Positions 52,909-63,211 are shown, numbered from the stretch's first letter. The stretch is DNA of 64,000 bases from Gammaproteobacteria bacterium (GCA_018825965.1 JAHKAA010000045.1:121528-185527); one strand, 5' to 3'. Notes: a model not told the origin generated them from the sequence alone. Program-made: numbers and translations.

Positions 52909-54186
52909 TTATAACACTGGCTGACCTGATTTCACCACCATAGCAGGTTGCTCCAGTGTTTTTATTTGAGCCAGCGGATCCACAGGCACAGCGACCATAT
53001 CGGCATAAGCTCCGACTTCGAGCACGCCGACATTTTGTTGGCCTTGCTCATTTTTCCAGTTTAATAAAGTACCGGCATTGACAGTTGCAGCCTGAATCGC
53101 CTGCAAAGGCGTCATGCCCCACTGCACCATATAAGCCAGCTGACGACCATTTAAACCATGAGTATAAACACCGGCGTCAGTGCCATAAGCCATCTTCACT
53201 CCGGCTTTGACCGCTTTCTGGAAGTTTTGCCGTTGCAACAAACCTACGGTTTTTTCTTTAGCTAAAGACTCAGGCAATATGCCGGCCTTTTCGCCTTCAC
53301 TTAAGATAAAGTCACTGACGTAGACATCCATCACTAAATAAGTGCCGTGCTTTTTCGCTAGTTTAATGGCCTCTTCATCAATAAAGCTGCCATGTTCAAT
53401 CGAGTCCACCCCGGCTGCAATGGCGCGTTTAATACCCTGTAAACCATGGGCGTGTGCGGCCACAATGCGGCCTCTGTCATGGGCTTCGTCTATCAAAGCT
53501 TTCATTTCTTCAAAGTTATACTGGCTGGCATTCACATCGGTGTTTTTCGACATCACACCACCAGTTGCAGTAAATTTAATGACATCAGCACCATACTTGA
53601 TGTTTTCCCGCACTTTTGACCGAACTTCATCCGGACCATTGGCCACACCAGCACTTCTGGAATTGTAGATATGAGGCAATAAATTGTTGTCGCAGTGTCC
53701 GCCTGTAATACAAATGGTATGAGTCGCCACCCGCATCCGTGGTCCCTGAATTTCACCATCCTCTATCGCATCACGCAAAGACACATCGGCATAACCAGCA
53801 GCGCCTAAGTTCCGCACTGTAGTAAAACCAGCTTTTAAAGTAGCTTTAGCAGCGCCCACTCCAAAAATGGCTTCACGGGTTGGCGTTTCCACTAAAGCAC
53901 GGTAGCCGTGTTTTTGTGGATCTGAAGTTAAATGCACGTGCATATCAATCAGGCCAGGCACTACATAATGTTTTGATAAATCGATCACCTGCACATTTTT
54001 TGGCGCTTGGTCCGCATCGACTATAGCGCTGATGCGACCCGCTTCAACCAAAATAGCTTTGTTTTTCTGGTAATTGCCTGTACGTACATCAAGCAGATGC
54101 CCGACCTGAATCACCTGCTCAACCTGAGCCAAAACCACAGAGCTGAATAGCCCAGCCACTAGTACCGCTACCTGACTTAACTTCAT
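52909..54186 (-). CDS. exported metal-dependent amidohydrolase
   Basis: 425 residues with a signal peptide (cleavage near VVLA). Member of the amidohydrolase superfamily, close to imidazolonepropionase-like and Xaa-Pro dipeptidase-type enzymes: metal ligands His83 and His85 in DMHVHLTSD, a bridging Lys region in VIKFTATGG, His in VAAHAHG and SIEHGSF, and Asp in YGTDAGVYTHG. Relatives hydrolyse the C-terminal residue of dipeptides, often L-proline or L-lysine/arginine dipeptides. The substrate is not certain. It is 22 bases upstream-adjacent to ubiK on the same strand, but the pathways are unrelated. Confidence 0.87.
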   Translation of the reverse strand: MKLSQVAVLVAGLFSSVVLAQVEQVIQVGHLLDVRTGNYQKNKAILVEAGRISAIVDADQAPKNVQVIDLSKHYVVPGLIDMHVHLTSDPQKHGYRALVETPTREAIFGVGAAKATLKAGFTTVRNLGAAGYADVSLRDAIEDGEIQGPRMRVATHTICITGGHCDNNLLPHIYNSRSAGVANGPDEVRSKVRENIKYGADVIKFTATGGVMSKNTDVNASQYNFEEMKALIDEAHDRGRIVAAHAHGLQGIKRAIAAGVDSIEHGSFIDEEAIKLAKKHGTYLVMDVYVSDFILSEGEKAGILPESLAKEKTVGLLQRQNFQKAVKAGVKMAYGTDAGVYTHGLNGRQLAYMVQWGMTPLQAIQAATVNAGTLLNWKNEQGQQNVGVLEVGAYADMVAVPVDPLAQIKTLEQPAMVVKSGQPVL

Positions 54187-54210
54187 AATGGTCCTTATTT
54201 ACATCATTTT

Positions 54211-54465
54211 TTAGTTAGCTGACTCGTCTTTCGCCGACAGTTCAGCCACACGACGTTCCAGTTCATCCAGTTTGGCGCGGGTTTTGGCCAACACCTGAGT
54301 CTGCACATCAAATTCTTCACGGGAAACAAACTCCAGCTGACTCAGCTTTTGCTGCAATACCTGCTTTACCTTGCTTTCCATATCATCGGCCATCTCACGC
54401 ATTTTAGGTGGGATAGCTGCGCCAATTTGCTTAGCAATTTCTTCAATCTTTTTTGGATCTATCAT
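54211..54465 (-). CDS. ubiK: ubiquinone biosynthesis accessory factor UbiK (BMFP)
   Basis: 84 residues. It begins MIDPKKIEEIAKQI and has the BMFP pattern: an N-terminal amphipathic helix, REEFDVQTQVLAKTRAKLDELERRV, a coiled-coil that trimerises. UbiK binds UbiJ and lipids and is needed for efficient aerobic ubiquinone-8 synthesis. GGAG precedes the ATG. It is divergent from rep with a 161-base spacer. Confidence 0.92.
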   Translation of the reverse strand: MIDPKKIEEIAKQIGAAIPPKMREMADDMESKVKQVLQQKLSQLEFVSREEFDVQTQVLAKTRAKLDELERRVAELSAKDESAN

Positions 54466-54626
54466 GATGGAGCTCCTTTAGAGGTATTTTATTCTACGAG
54501 CCTTTCGGCTCAGGTTGGATCTATTCTGCCGCATATTTCCCCAACTTGCTCGTTTTGTACTGAAATCAACGCGCCTGCGCTTGATGAATTTGAGTTAAAC
54601 TAGCCTGCTTCTGTAAAGGGTGTCTG

Positions 54627-56642
54627 ATGAAACTTAACTCTCAACAAAACGATGCTGTGCATTATATCAGCGGGCCTTGCCTGGTACTGGCAGGCGCTGG
54701 CAGCGGAAAAACCCGGGTGATCACCAATAAAATTGCGTATTTAATTCAGCAATGTGGTGTACCTGCCAAACATATTGCGGCTGTGACTTTTACCAACAAA
54801 GCAGCCCGCGAAATGAAAGAGCGGATTAAGCATCAGCTGGAACGGCCTTTGTTAAGAGGCTTAACTGTGTCCACCTTTCACACCTTAGGTTTGGAAATTC
54901 TGAAAAAAGAATACCGAGCTATTGGCTACAAGCCCAACTTCACGCTGTTTGACGATCAGGACAGTATGGCGCTACTCAAAGAGCTGACCGATGATGAACT
55001 GCAAGGGGATAAAGATTTACTCAAAGCCCTGCAAAGCAAAATTTCGTCGTGGAAAAATGATTTAACTTTGCCAGGTCAGGCTTTATCCCGCGCCACTGAC
55101 GCCCAAAGTATCAGCTTTGCCAATTTCTATCAGCAATATGCACAGCAACTTCGTGCTTATAACGCTTTGGATTTTGACGATTTAATTATGGTGCCTACTT
55201 TATTGTTTGCCTCCAATGAGCAGGTGCGGCAGAAATGGCAGCAAAAAATCCAATACCTCTTAGTGGATGAATATCAGGATACCAACACCAGTCAGTACGA
55301 ACTGGTGAAATGGCTGGTGGGTGAGCGTCAACGTTTTACCGTGGTGGGAGACGACGACCAGTCGATTTATTCCTGGCGTGGCGCCAAACCACAAAACCTG
55401 GTATTGCTCGGCAAAGATTTTCCAAATTTAAGGGTCATTAAGCTGGAGCAAAACTACCGCTCGGCTGAGCGTATTCTGAAAGCAGCTAATATTCTGATCG
55501 CTAATAATCCACATGAATACGATAAACGACTGTTCAGTGAACTGGGTTATGGTGTGCCTTTGCGGGTATTACCCACCCGTAACGAAGAAGACGAAGCCGA
55601 AAAAGTAGTGGCTGAAATTATTTCGCACCGCTTTATCAACCGCACTCAATATAAAGAATATGCCCTGCTGTATCGTGGTAACCATCAGGCGCGGGTGTTT
55701 GAAAAAGCACTGATCACCAACAGAATTCCATACAAAGTCTCAGGTGGTACATCGTTTTTTTCCCGGGCTGAAATTAAAGACATCATGGCGTATTTACGCT
55801 TATTGGTGAATCAGGACGATGACAATGCGTTTTTGCGTATTATCAACACCCCGAAACGTGAAATAGGCGCAGCGACGCTGGAGAAAGTAGGCAGTCTGGC
55901 CAATGAAAAACATATCAGCTTATTTGCCGCTTGTTTTGAGCCTGAACTTGCTGAGCGGCTTCCTGCCCGTGGACTGCAATCAGTGCAAAACTTTGCCAAC
56001 TGGATTAATCATGTCGCTGATAATGCCTTGCGTGCTGATCCAAAAGAAGCAGTCAAAGATCTGATCCGGCAAAGCCACTACGAAGCCTGGTTATTTGAAA
56101 GCAGCGCCAGCCCAAAAGCCGCTGAAATGGCGTTAAAAAATATCAATGAGCTGTATCGCTGGATCAGTGAAATGCTTGAAGGCAAAGACGACGAAGAGCC
56201 ACTGAGTTTAAATGAAGTGGTGACTAAGCTGACCTTGCGCGACATGATGGAACGTCAGGAACAGGAAGACGATGCCGATCAGGTGCAGCTGTTAACCTTA
56301 CATGCTTCCAAAGGTTTGGAGTTCCCCTATGTCTTTATGGTGGGTATGGAAGAAGGTTTATTGCCACATCAAAGCAGCATAGACGAAGACAATGTCGAAG
56401 AAGAACGTCGTTTAGCTTATGTAGGTATTACCAGAGCACAACGTGAGTTGATTTTTACTTATGCCCGCGAACGTCGGCAGTATGGTGAAGTGATTAAACC
56501 TGAACCGAGCCGGTTTTTATATGAATTGCCTGCAGATGATTTGGAATGGAGCAAAGCAGCTCCTGTTAAAACTGAGCAGCAACGGCAGGAAACAGGTTTG
56601 GCGCATATAGACAGATTACGCCAACTGCTGAAAAAGCCCTGA
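54627..56642 (+). CDS. rep: ATP-dependent DNA helicase Rep
   Basis: 671 residues, the length of Rep. An SF1A 3'-5' helicase that removes nucleoprotein barriers ahead of the replication fork. Motifs: Walker A AGAGSGKT (22-29), TFTNKAAREM, DEYQDTN, GDDDQSIYSWRGA, QNYRS, TLHASKGLEF and VGITRAQ. The N terminus MKLNSQQNDAVHYISGP distinguishes Rep from UvrD. AAGGGTG precedes the ATG. Its last 27 bases overlap the 3' end of the convergent GAF-GGDEF gene. Confidence 0.95.
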   Translation: MKLNSQQNDAVHYISGPCLVLAGAGSGKTRVITNKIAYLIQQCGVPAKHIAAVTFTNKAAREMKERIKHQLERPLLRGLTVSTFHTLGLEILKKEYRAIGYKPNFTLFDDQDSMALLKELTDDELQGDKDLLKALQSKISSWKNDLTLPGQALSRATDAQSISFANFYQQYAQQLRAYNALDFDDLIMVPTLLFASNEQVRQKWQQKIQYLLVDEYQDTNTSQYELVKWLVGERQRFTVVGDDDQSIYSWRGAKPQNLVLLGKDFPNLRVIKLEQNYRSAERILKAANILIANNPHEYDKRLFSELGYGVPLRVLPTRNEEDEAEKVVAEIISHRFINRTQYKEYALLYRGNHQARVFEKALITNRIPYKVSGGTSFFSRAEIKDIMAYLRLLVNQDDDNAFLRIINTPKREIGAATLEKVGSLANEKHISLFAACFEPELAERLPARGLQSVQNFANWINHVADNALRADPKEAVKDLIRQSHYEAWLFESSASPKAAEMALKNINELYRWISEMLEGKDDEEPLSLNEVVTKLTLRDMMERQEQEDDADQVQLLTLHASKGLEFPYVFMVGMEEGLLPHQSSIDEDNVEEERRLAYVGITRAQRELIFTYARERRQYGEVIKPEPSRFLYELPADDLEWSKAAPVKTEQQRQETGLAHIDRLRQLLKKP

Positions 56643-59180
56643 TTGGTTTTCGCTCACCGGGCTGCTATCGGCAAAATAGCAGCACCCCAGCTGAGTCAGG
56701 TAAGCACGGCTTTCGTCATTTTCGGCAACAGCGGCAACCAAACGGTATTTATGGGTTTGCGCCAGGCTTAACAACACCTGCAGCAGCTGTTTGCGCTGAT
56801 CACTGCGTTGTAAGCTGCGGCTAAAGGCAGTGTCTAACACAACAAAATCAAATGGATACTGTACCAACAACCCCAATGCAGCCACTTCGGCAGCAAACTG
56901 GTCTAATAACAACCGAATGCCCAGCCGCTTTAACTGATGTAAATTCGCCAGCTGAGTGCTGGTTAAATTTAATAAATCCGCCTCGTTAAAGCCGATGCAC
57001 AACTGATGCAGCGGTAACACTGAGTGGCGTAACACGTTACACAGCTTATCAAAAAGCACTGTGTTGTTCAGATGACCATTACTTAAGGTCATGCAAAATA
57101 CTGTAGCACCGGCATTTTTCTGGCAAATTTGACGCACCAGTTCCAGTTCAATATCAGGCATTAAACCGGCCTGAGTGGCCTGGCGACTTAACTCAGCTTT
57201 GTGTTCTGCATCACCTAACTGCCAGTCCAGCTGCACCTGGTATCCCAGAACGTCTGCGTCACCTTGCAATAAAGGCCGGAAAGCTGGCGCAAATTGTTGT
57301 TGAGCCACAGCTTGCTGCAGCGCTTGTTCCTGCCCCAGTTCCTGCAGCATTTGCTGACGCATCGAATCATTAAAAATCACAAAACGGTTGCGGCCAAAAG
57401 ACTTGGCCTGATACATAGCAGCATCAGCGTCCCGCAATAATTCATCAGCACTCTGGTATTCAGGCTGATAACAGGCAATGCCCAGACTGGCACCGGAACA
57501 CACCTGCTGACCTTCGAGTATCATCGGCTGGCGCAACGATTCAATCAAGCGCTCAGCCACTTCTTCAGCGTCCAGGTCACTTTGGATTTGGCCTAATAAA
57601 ATCACAAACTCATCACCACCTAAACGGGCGACTAAATCATGTTCACGTACGGTTTGCTGCAAACGCTGACTGACTTCGATTAAAAACAGGTCGCCAATAT
57701 GATGACCTAAGGTGTCGTTAATCAGTTTAAAACGATCTAAATCAATAAACAGCAAAGCAAAACGCGGGTTAGCTTCGCGGTTGCGATAGGAAAAACGCTG
57801 GCGCAGTTGCATCAAAAACATTTGCCTGTTCGCAAGGCCAGTTAAGGCATCATGATTGGCTTCATGAAAGAGTTTTTCTTCGGCTTTTTTCCGCTCTTCC
57901 ACCTGCAAGCGCAGGAATAAATTAGTTTGGCGTAACTCACGGGTACGCTCAAAAATGCGTTTTTCCAGCTCTTCGTGCTGTTGTTTTTGTTGTTCTGTGT
58001 TTAGTTTACGGGAAATAGCCACAGCAATATGCTGAGACACAAAACGTAATAAATTCAGCTCTTGCTCGCTGTAACTATAGGTATTGTCATAACACTGCAG
58101 GGCAATCACACCCAGCACCTGCTCTCCGAGCATTAAAGGTGCCCCCAGCCAGCTGGTTGGCATTGCATAATGGCCAAAACTTGATTTAACACGGTCAACC
58201 ACACCAGTTTTGACTAAATCCAGTAACTGCGTCTGACTGATCAGTTTGGCTTCACCACTACGGATCACATATTCAGTTAAACCACTTTGCAAAGCACGTT
58301 CAGTTGGAGTTGGAGTGTACTGATCTAAATAAAATGGGAAACGTAATCGATCGCCAGCTTCGTTTAACAGCGCTATGTAACAGTTATCCGCTTTCATCAG
58401 TTCAGATAAAATCTGATACACCTCGTGATAAAAACTCATCATGTCAGTGCTTTTGGCTGTCATCTCGGAAATTTTGTACAAAGCCGACTGCAATTGCTCA
58501 GCATTGGTGCGCTCCCGGATCTCTTTTTGCAAAGATTGATTGATGCTTTGTAGCTGCTGAGTACGTTCACGTACCGTTTGTTCCAGCAATTCCCGACTTC
58601 TGACTCTGTCTATGGCTGTGACTGTGTGAATGGCAATATTGCTGATCAACGCCAAATCATGCTGGTTGTAGTGGCACTGTGGGTCATAACTTTGAATCGC
58701 CATCACACCTATCACTTTTTCGCCACGGCATAAAGGTACACCTACCCAATACTGGCAAGCCGTGCCCTGAGCTGTGATATCGCCGCTTTCCACCAGTCGT
58801 CGATAGTCATCCTGATCACACAACAAAGCTTGTTTAGTGCGGGCGACATAACCGGTCAGACCTGAAGCAAAAGCTTCGGAAGGTGCGTCCAATAAAATGT
58901 GTTGGTCTTTTTCATCAGCGAAATATTCCAGCACAAATCGCTGGTCCTGATCACAAAGCACCACATAAAAATTATCTGCTTTGAGTTGCTGATTCAGTAA
59001 ACGATGAATGGCGGGATAAAACTCCCGCATATCTTTAATGCAAGAAGCTAATTCTGACAGTTTTAATAAGGCGCCCTGAATGATATAAGCCTGTTTATAG
59101 CCTGCGACCAGCTTACGCATACGGCGCAACTGACTCACCACAAGATGACGGGTTTTATCCAGAGTCGTTATATCCTTCAA
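56616..59180 (-). CDS. GAF-GAF-GGDEF protein with degenerate EAL domain
   Basis: 854 residues, cytoplasmic. Two GAF domains (about 40-190 and 245-395), each followed by a coiled coil, then a GGDEF domain with intact LGGDEF near residue 520 and an EAL-like C-terminal domain (about 615-850). The EAL domain has lost its catalytic set (no E-A/V-L, LLLDQFAAE in place of the D-D-F-G-T-G loop), so the protein should make c-di-GMP but not degrade it. Ligands of the GAF domains are unknown. The start is a TTG with AAGAGA upstream. Its 3' end overlaps rep by 27 bases. Confidence 0.88.
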   Translation of the reverse strand: MKDITTLDKTRHLVVSQLRRMRKLVAGYKQAYIIQGALLKLSELASCIKDMREFYPAIHRLLNQQLKADNFYVVLCDQDQRFVLEYFADEKDQHILLDAPSEAFASGLTGYVARTKQALLCDQDDYRRLVESGDITAQGTACQYWVGVPLCRGEKVIGVMAIQSYDPQCHYNQHDLALISNIAIHTVTAIDRVRSRELLEQTVRERTQQLQSINQSLQKEIRERTNAEQLQSALYKISEMTAKSTDMMSFYHEVYQILSELMKADNCYIALLNEAGDRLRFPFYLDQYTPTPTERALQSGLTEYVIRSGEAKLISQTQLLDLVKTGVVDRVKSSFGHYAMPTSWLGAPLMLGEQVLGVIALQCYDNTYSYSEQELNLLRFVSQHIAVAISRKLNTEQQKQQHEELEKRIFERTRELRQTNLFLRLQVEERKKAEEKLFHEANHDALTGLANRQMFLMQLRQRFSYRNREANPRFALLFIDLDRFKLINDTLGHHIGDLFLIEVSQRLQQTVREHDLVARLGGDEFVILLGQIQSDLDAEEVAERLIESLRQPMILEGQQVCSGASLGIACYQPEYQSADELLRDADAAMYQAKSFGRNRFVIFNDSMRQQMLQELGQEQALQQAVAQQQFAPAFRPLLQGDADVLGYQVQLDWQLGDAEHKAELSRQATQAGLMPDIELELVRQICQKNAGATVFCMTLSNGHLNNTVLFDKLCNVLRHSVLPLHQLCIGFNEADLLNLTSTQLANLHQLKRLGIRLLLDQFAAEVAALGLLVQYPFDFVVLDTAFSRSLQRSDQRKQLLQVLLSLAQTHKYRLVAAVAENDESRAYLTQLGCCYFADSSPVSENQSGLFQQLA

Positions 59181-59354
59181 CTTTTTCTCTTATTCTTATT
59201 TGAGGTAAGGCAACCAAAGCTGGTTGATGGTTAAGCACCCCTATTATGCACAAAGCTTAACCAGATGGAAGGTAAAATAAGACTGCTGGCCAGCTCTTCT
59301 TATAAGCAATTGAGCTATAAATATAATTATTAGACCTATAAAGTTTAAGCAGCA

Positions 59355-59380
59355 AAAAACGCTGCCAAAGCAGCGTTTTT
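59355..59380 (-). terminator. intrinsic terminator of the cytochrome c5 gene
   Basis: AAAAACGCTG and CAGCGTTTTT pair across a 6-base loop; a T run follows on the minus strand. It lies 13 bases past the stop of the gene at 59394. Confidence 0.9.
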
Positions 59381-59393
59381 GATCACAAAAAAT

Positions 59394-59792
59394 TTACACG
59401 CCTTCGATCATAAAGGTGATGGCTGCAGAAATTTCTTCATCCGAGCAGTCCATACAAGTACCACGAGCTGGCATTGATCTAATACCTTCAATAGCGTGTT
59501 TTAATAATATGTCAGCACCTTGTGCTATACGGGGTTTCCAGGCCGCATCGCCTTTTTTAGGGGCGTCCAATGCGCCTGTGCCATGGCAGGCAAAACAAGA
59601 ACTTTGATACACTTGCTCGCCAGTGCGAGGACCTTTAGGTCCGGTATCTGCGGCAACCTCAGCACCAGCCAGGTAAACCTGACCTACAGGTTCAAGACGT
59701 TTTTTGATCGCGTCGTTGTCTGCGTCCTGTGCAGCAACGTTGGCTATTGCAGCAGTTGTCATCAGCACTAAGGCGAAAGTGAGTTTTTTCAT
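59394..59792 (-). CDS. cytochrome c5
   Basis: 132 residues with a signal peptide ending near NVAA. A single c-type haem is bound by CFACH (CxxCH), with the axial methionine in IRSMPARGT; two further cysteines in TCMDCS form the disulfide characteristic of cytochrome c5. A periplasmic electron carrier, often between cytochrome bc1 and terminal oxidases. In pseudomonads cytochrome c5 genes are also found near polA, as here. Confidence 0.93.
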   Translation of the reverse strand: MKKLTFALVLMTTAAIANVAAQDADNDAIKKRLEPVGQVYLAGAEVAADTGPKGPRTGEQVYQSSCFACHGTGALDAPKKGDAAWKPRIAQGADILLKHAIEGIRSMPARGTCMDCSDEEISAAITFMIEGV

Positions 59793-60348
59793 CTGGATAA
59801 TCCTGTCAATAAGCCATACAAAAGTTAGGGTATTATAACGCTGGGATCCTTCATAGTGGAAGCCCCTGTATTTGTTGGCTTTTACCTTAGCCCATAATCC
59901 AGACTAAGTTCAGCCAAATTTTGCAGGAAATAATGCCTTATAACAGTTCAATCTTAATGGCCTTTTTTTGAGTCAAAAAAAGTTGAACTCAAGACTGTGC
60001 AAAGAAAATCTTTGTGGTAGTCTGTTTGCCCCACTTTGACTGCCTTACTCTGTCGCCTTTTTGGCAGGAAACCAAAGTGAGATAATTTTCCACAAAATGG
60101 AATAATAAGAAAAACAATAAGGGAACCTCCAGCATTACCCTTTTTTTCTTTCAAATACAGCAACTTAAGCATAACCTGCCGGACTCTTCAGAGAGATTAT
60201 CCGGTCACTTCCTATTGTCTGTCCACAAAGTTATCCACAGCTTTTTCGTTTAAAAAAGTATCAGCTCAACACGTCCAAAACGCAGCTACAGCTGGCTGAA
60301 GCGGGCCTGTTGTGGCATGCTTACGCAAAACATCAAGGGATCCTAATC
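59793..60348. other. spacer between cytochrome c5 and polA
   Basis: About 556 AT-rich bases without a credible gene; a 72-codon minus-strand frame at 59954-60172 lacks a ribosome-binding site and homology. It contains the promoters of both flanking genes. Arms CACTTTG and CAAAGTG at about 60033-60079 flank GGCA-rich pairs and could form an imperfect stem. DnaA-box-like sites are listed separately. Confidence 0.55.
60086..60239 (+). promoter_or_regulatory. DnaA-box-like sites upstream of polA
   Basis: TTATCCACA, the consensus DnaA box, is at 60231-60239. TTTTCCACA (one mismatch) is at 60086-60094, and CTGTCCACA (two mismatches) at about 60219-60227, all in the same orientation. They precede polA by 110-260 bases. 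Confidence 0.5.
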
Positions 60349-63126
60349 ATGGTTGTTATACCGGACAATCCTCTCATTCTTGTCGACGGTTCTTCTTATT
60401 TATTTCGTGCTTATCACTCACCACCACACCTGACCAATTCCAAAGGGGAGGCGACAGGTGCCATTTATGGTGTCGTGAATATGCTGAAAAGTTTGTTGCG
60501 CCAATACAAACCCAGCCAGATGGTGGTGGTGTTTGATGCAAAAGGACCAACTTTTCGCAATGAAATGTACAGCGAATACAAAGCCCATCGCCCCCCTATG
60601 CCCGACGATTTACGCAGCCAGATAGAGCCGCTGCATCAGATGATTCAGGCCATGGGGTTACCTTTGATTTGTATCAGCGGCGTCGAAGCAGATGACGTCA
60701 TAGGTACCTTAGCTGTTCAGGCCAGCCAGCAAGGCCGGCATGTACTGATATCAACGGGCGATAAAGATATGGCTCAGTTGGTTGATCAGCATGTCACCTT
60801 AATTAACACCATGACAGATACCATTTTGGATCCGGCTGGTGTAACAGAAAAATTTGGCGTAGGGCCAGAGCTGATTGTCGACTATTTGGCCCTGATGGGT
60901 GATAAAGCCGACAATATTCCGGGCCTGCCTGGTGTCGGAGAAAAAACCGCGTTGGCCTTGCTGCAAGGTATAGGTTCTATAGAAAAACTCTACCAGCAGT
61001 TGGATCAGATCGCAGCGCTGAATTTCCGTGGCAGCAAAACCATAGCGGCCAAAATGACAGAGTTTAAAGACCAACTGACCTTGTCTCATCAGCTAGCCAC
61101 CATCAAAACTGATGTCGAATTGTCGTTACAGCCCGATAGTTTAGATATCAAAACCCCGGATCAGACCAAACTGGCCGAGCTGTTTGCCGCCTGTGAATTC
61201 AGACGCTGGTTAAGCGAAGTGTTAGCAGGCAAAGACACTGCAACAGCTGTAGCCACAGAAGCAGCAAAACAGAGTGAAGAGCAAGAAGCCGAACTACCAG
61301 CCAGTGGCATTGATACCAGCAGCTACCCCTGCATTTTAACCGAAGCTGATTTTCTGCAGTTGCTGGAACGCTTGCCTAAAGTGGAACTGGTGGCTTTTGA
61401 TACTGAAACCACCAGCCTGGATTATATGCAGGCCAATATTGTTGGTATTTCGCTTGCGTTAGCGGCGGGCGATGCTTGTTATATTCCGCTGGCGCATGAC
61501 TATGTTGGCGCACCTGAACAACTCAATCGTGAATGGGTGTTAGCTCAGTTGAAAGACTGGCTGGAAGATGAAACTAAAGCCAAAGTGGGTCAAAACCTGA
61601 AATACGACCAAAGTGTGTTGGCGCGCCATGGTATTGAACTTCGTGGCATTCGTTTTGACACTATGTTGGAGTCTTATATTGTCAACAGCGTGGCCTCGCG
61701 CCACGATATGGATTCCTTGTCACTGAAGTACCTCGGGCATAAAGCCATAGCTTTTGAAGACATCGCAGGTAAAGGTGCTAAACAAATCACCTTTAACCAG
61801 ATAGCCCTGGAACAAGCCTCACCTTATGCGGCAGAAGACGCTGACGTAACTTTACGTTTGCATCAAACCTTATGGCCACAGTTGGAGCAACATTCAGGCT
61901 TACAAAAAGTGTTCCGCGATATCGAAATGCCACTGGTACCTATTTTGTCTAAAATGGAACGCACCGGCGTTAAAATTGATGGTAATTTGTTAGCGCAACA
62001 AAGTATGGATTTAGCCAAACGTATAGGTGAGATTGAGCAGGAAGCTTATCAGATGGCAGGTAAAGAATTTAACCTGTCCTCCCCTAAGCAGTTGCAGGAA
62101 ATCTTATTCGAACAGATGGGTTTGCCTGTGCTGAAAAAAACACCAACAGGCACTCCGTCCACAGCTGAAGAAGTACTGGCTGAGCTGGCGCTTGATTATG
62201 AGTTTCCCAAACTCATTACAGAACACCGGGGTTTAAGTAAGCTGAAATCCACTTACACAGATAAACTGCCGTTATCCGTCAATCCGGCGACAGGCCGGGT
62301 GCATACGTCCTACCATCAGGCGGTTGCCGCCACAGGTCGTTTAAGCTCTACTGAACCTAACCTGCAAAATATTCCTATCCGCAGTGAGGAAGGCCGGCGT
62401 ATTCGCCAGGCTTTTATTGCTGAGGCAGGCAAAACCATACTGGCCATCGACTATTCACAAATCGAATTACGCATTATGGCTCATTTGTCGCGCGACCCGG
62501 CTTTGTTAAATGCTTTTGCACAAGGCAAAGATATTCACAGAGCTACGGCAGCCGAAGTTTTTGGCGTAGAACTGGACCAAGTCAGTTCAGAACAGCGGCG
62601 TCGCGCTAAAGCGGTGAACTTTGGTTTAATTTACGGCATGTCGGCTTTTGGTTTGGCACGACAGTTAGGCATAAGTCGAGGGGAAGCACAGCAGTATGTT
62701 GATCTGTACTTCGAACGTTTCCCTGGCGTATTGGATTATATGGAACGCACCCGCACTCAGGCTCATGAGCAGGGTTATGTGGAAACTCTGTTTGGTCGTC
62801 GTTTGTATCTGCCAGAAATTAATGCCAAAAACATGGCCCGGAAAAAAGGCGCTGAACGCGCCGCTATCAACGCTCCGATGCAAGGTACAGCGGCCGACAT
62901 CATCAAAATGGCCATGATTAAAGTGGCCGCCTGGCAGGAAAAACAGCCTGCTGGTGTTGTCGCCATGATTATGCAGGTACACGATGAACTGGTGTTTGAA
63001 GTCAAAACCGAAGAGCTGGAAAGAGTTAGCTCAGAATTGGTCAACATCATGCAATCTGCAGCTTCGTTGGATGTGCCCTTACTGGCTGAAGCCGGGTCTG
63101 GGCCAAACTGGGATCAGGCGCACTAA
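60349..63126 (+). CDS. polA: DNA polymerase I
   Basis: 925 residues from the ATG at 60349 (AAGGGA upstream); a longer frame from 60310 lacks homology. Domain order is complete: 5'-3' exonuclease (LILVDGSSYLFRAYH, GVEADDVIGTLA), 3'-5' proofreading exonuclease with FDTETTSLD near residue 350 and the EDADVTLRLH motif, and family A polymerase with motif A DYSQIELRIMAHLS, motif B RRRAKAVNFGLIYGMSAFGLA and motif C VHDELVFEV. It fills gaps and removes RNA primers in the lagging strand and in repair. Length and motifs match the E. coli enzyme (928 aa). Confidence 0.97.
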   Translation: MVVIPDNPLILVDGSSYLFRAYHSPPHLTNSKGEATGAIYGVVNMLKSLLRQYKPSQMVVVFDAKGPTFRNEMYSEYKAHRPPMPDDLRSQIEPLHQMIQAMGLPLICISGVEADDVIGTLAVQASQQGRHVLISTGDKDMAQLVDQHVTLINTMTDTILDPAGVTEKFGVGPELIVDYLALMGDKADNIPGLPGVGEKTALALLQGIGSIEKLYQQLDQIAALNFRGSKTIAAKMTEFKDQLTLSHQLATIKTDVELSLQPDSLDIKTPDQTKLAELFAACEFRRWLSEVLAGKDTATAVATEAAKQSEEQEAELPASGIDTSSYPCILTEADFLQLLERLPKVELVAFDTETTSLDYMQANIVGISLALAAGDACYIPLAHDYVGAPEQLNREWVLAQLKDWLEDETKAKVGQNLKYDQSVLARHGIELRGIRFDTMLESYIVNSVASRHDMDSLSLKYLGHKAIAFEDIAGKGAKQITFNQIALEQASPYAAEDADVTLRLHQTLWPQLEQHSGLQKVFRDIEMPLVPILSKMERTGVKIDGNLLAQQSMDLAKRIGEIEQEAYQMAGKEFNLSSPKQLQEILFEQMGLPVLKKTPTGTPSTAEEVLAELALDYEFPKLITEHRGLSKLKSTYTDKLPLSVNPATGRVHTSYHQAVAATGRLSSTEPNLQNIPIRSEEGRRIRQAFIAEAGKTILAIDYSQIELRIMAHLSRDPALLNAFAQGKDIHRATAAEVFGVELDQVSSEQRRRAKAVNFGLIYGMSAFGLARQLGISRGEAQQYVDLYFERFPGVLDYMERTRTQAHEQGYVETLFGRRLYLPEINAKNMARKKGAERAAINAPMQGTAADIIKMAMIKVAAWQEKQPAGVVAMIMQVHDELVFEVKTEELERVSSELVNIMQSAASLDVPLLAEAGSGPNWDQAH

Positions 63127-63211
63127 AAAAATTGCTATGAGGCTGAACTAAGTTAAAAACACCCAGTCTTACTAAGCGTGTATATGCCCATTCCTGGTAG
63201 TTTGATTTTTC

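Noticed and set aside
59954..60172. 72-codon minus-strand frame before polA
   Set aside because: No usable ribosome-binding site, low-complexity lysine-rich sequence and overlap with the polA promoter region.
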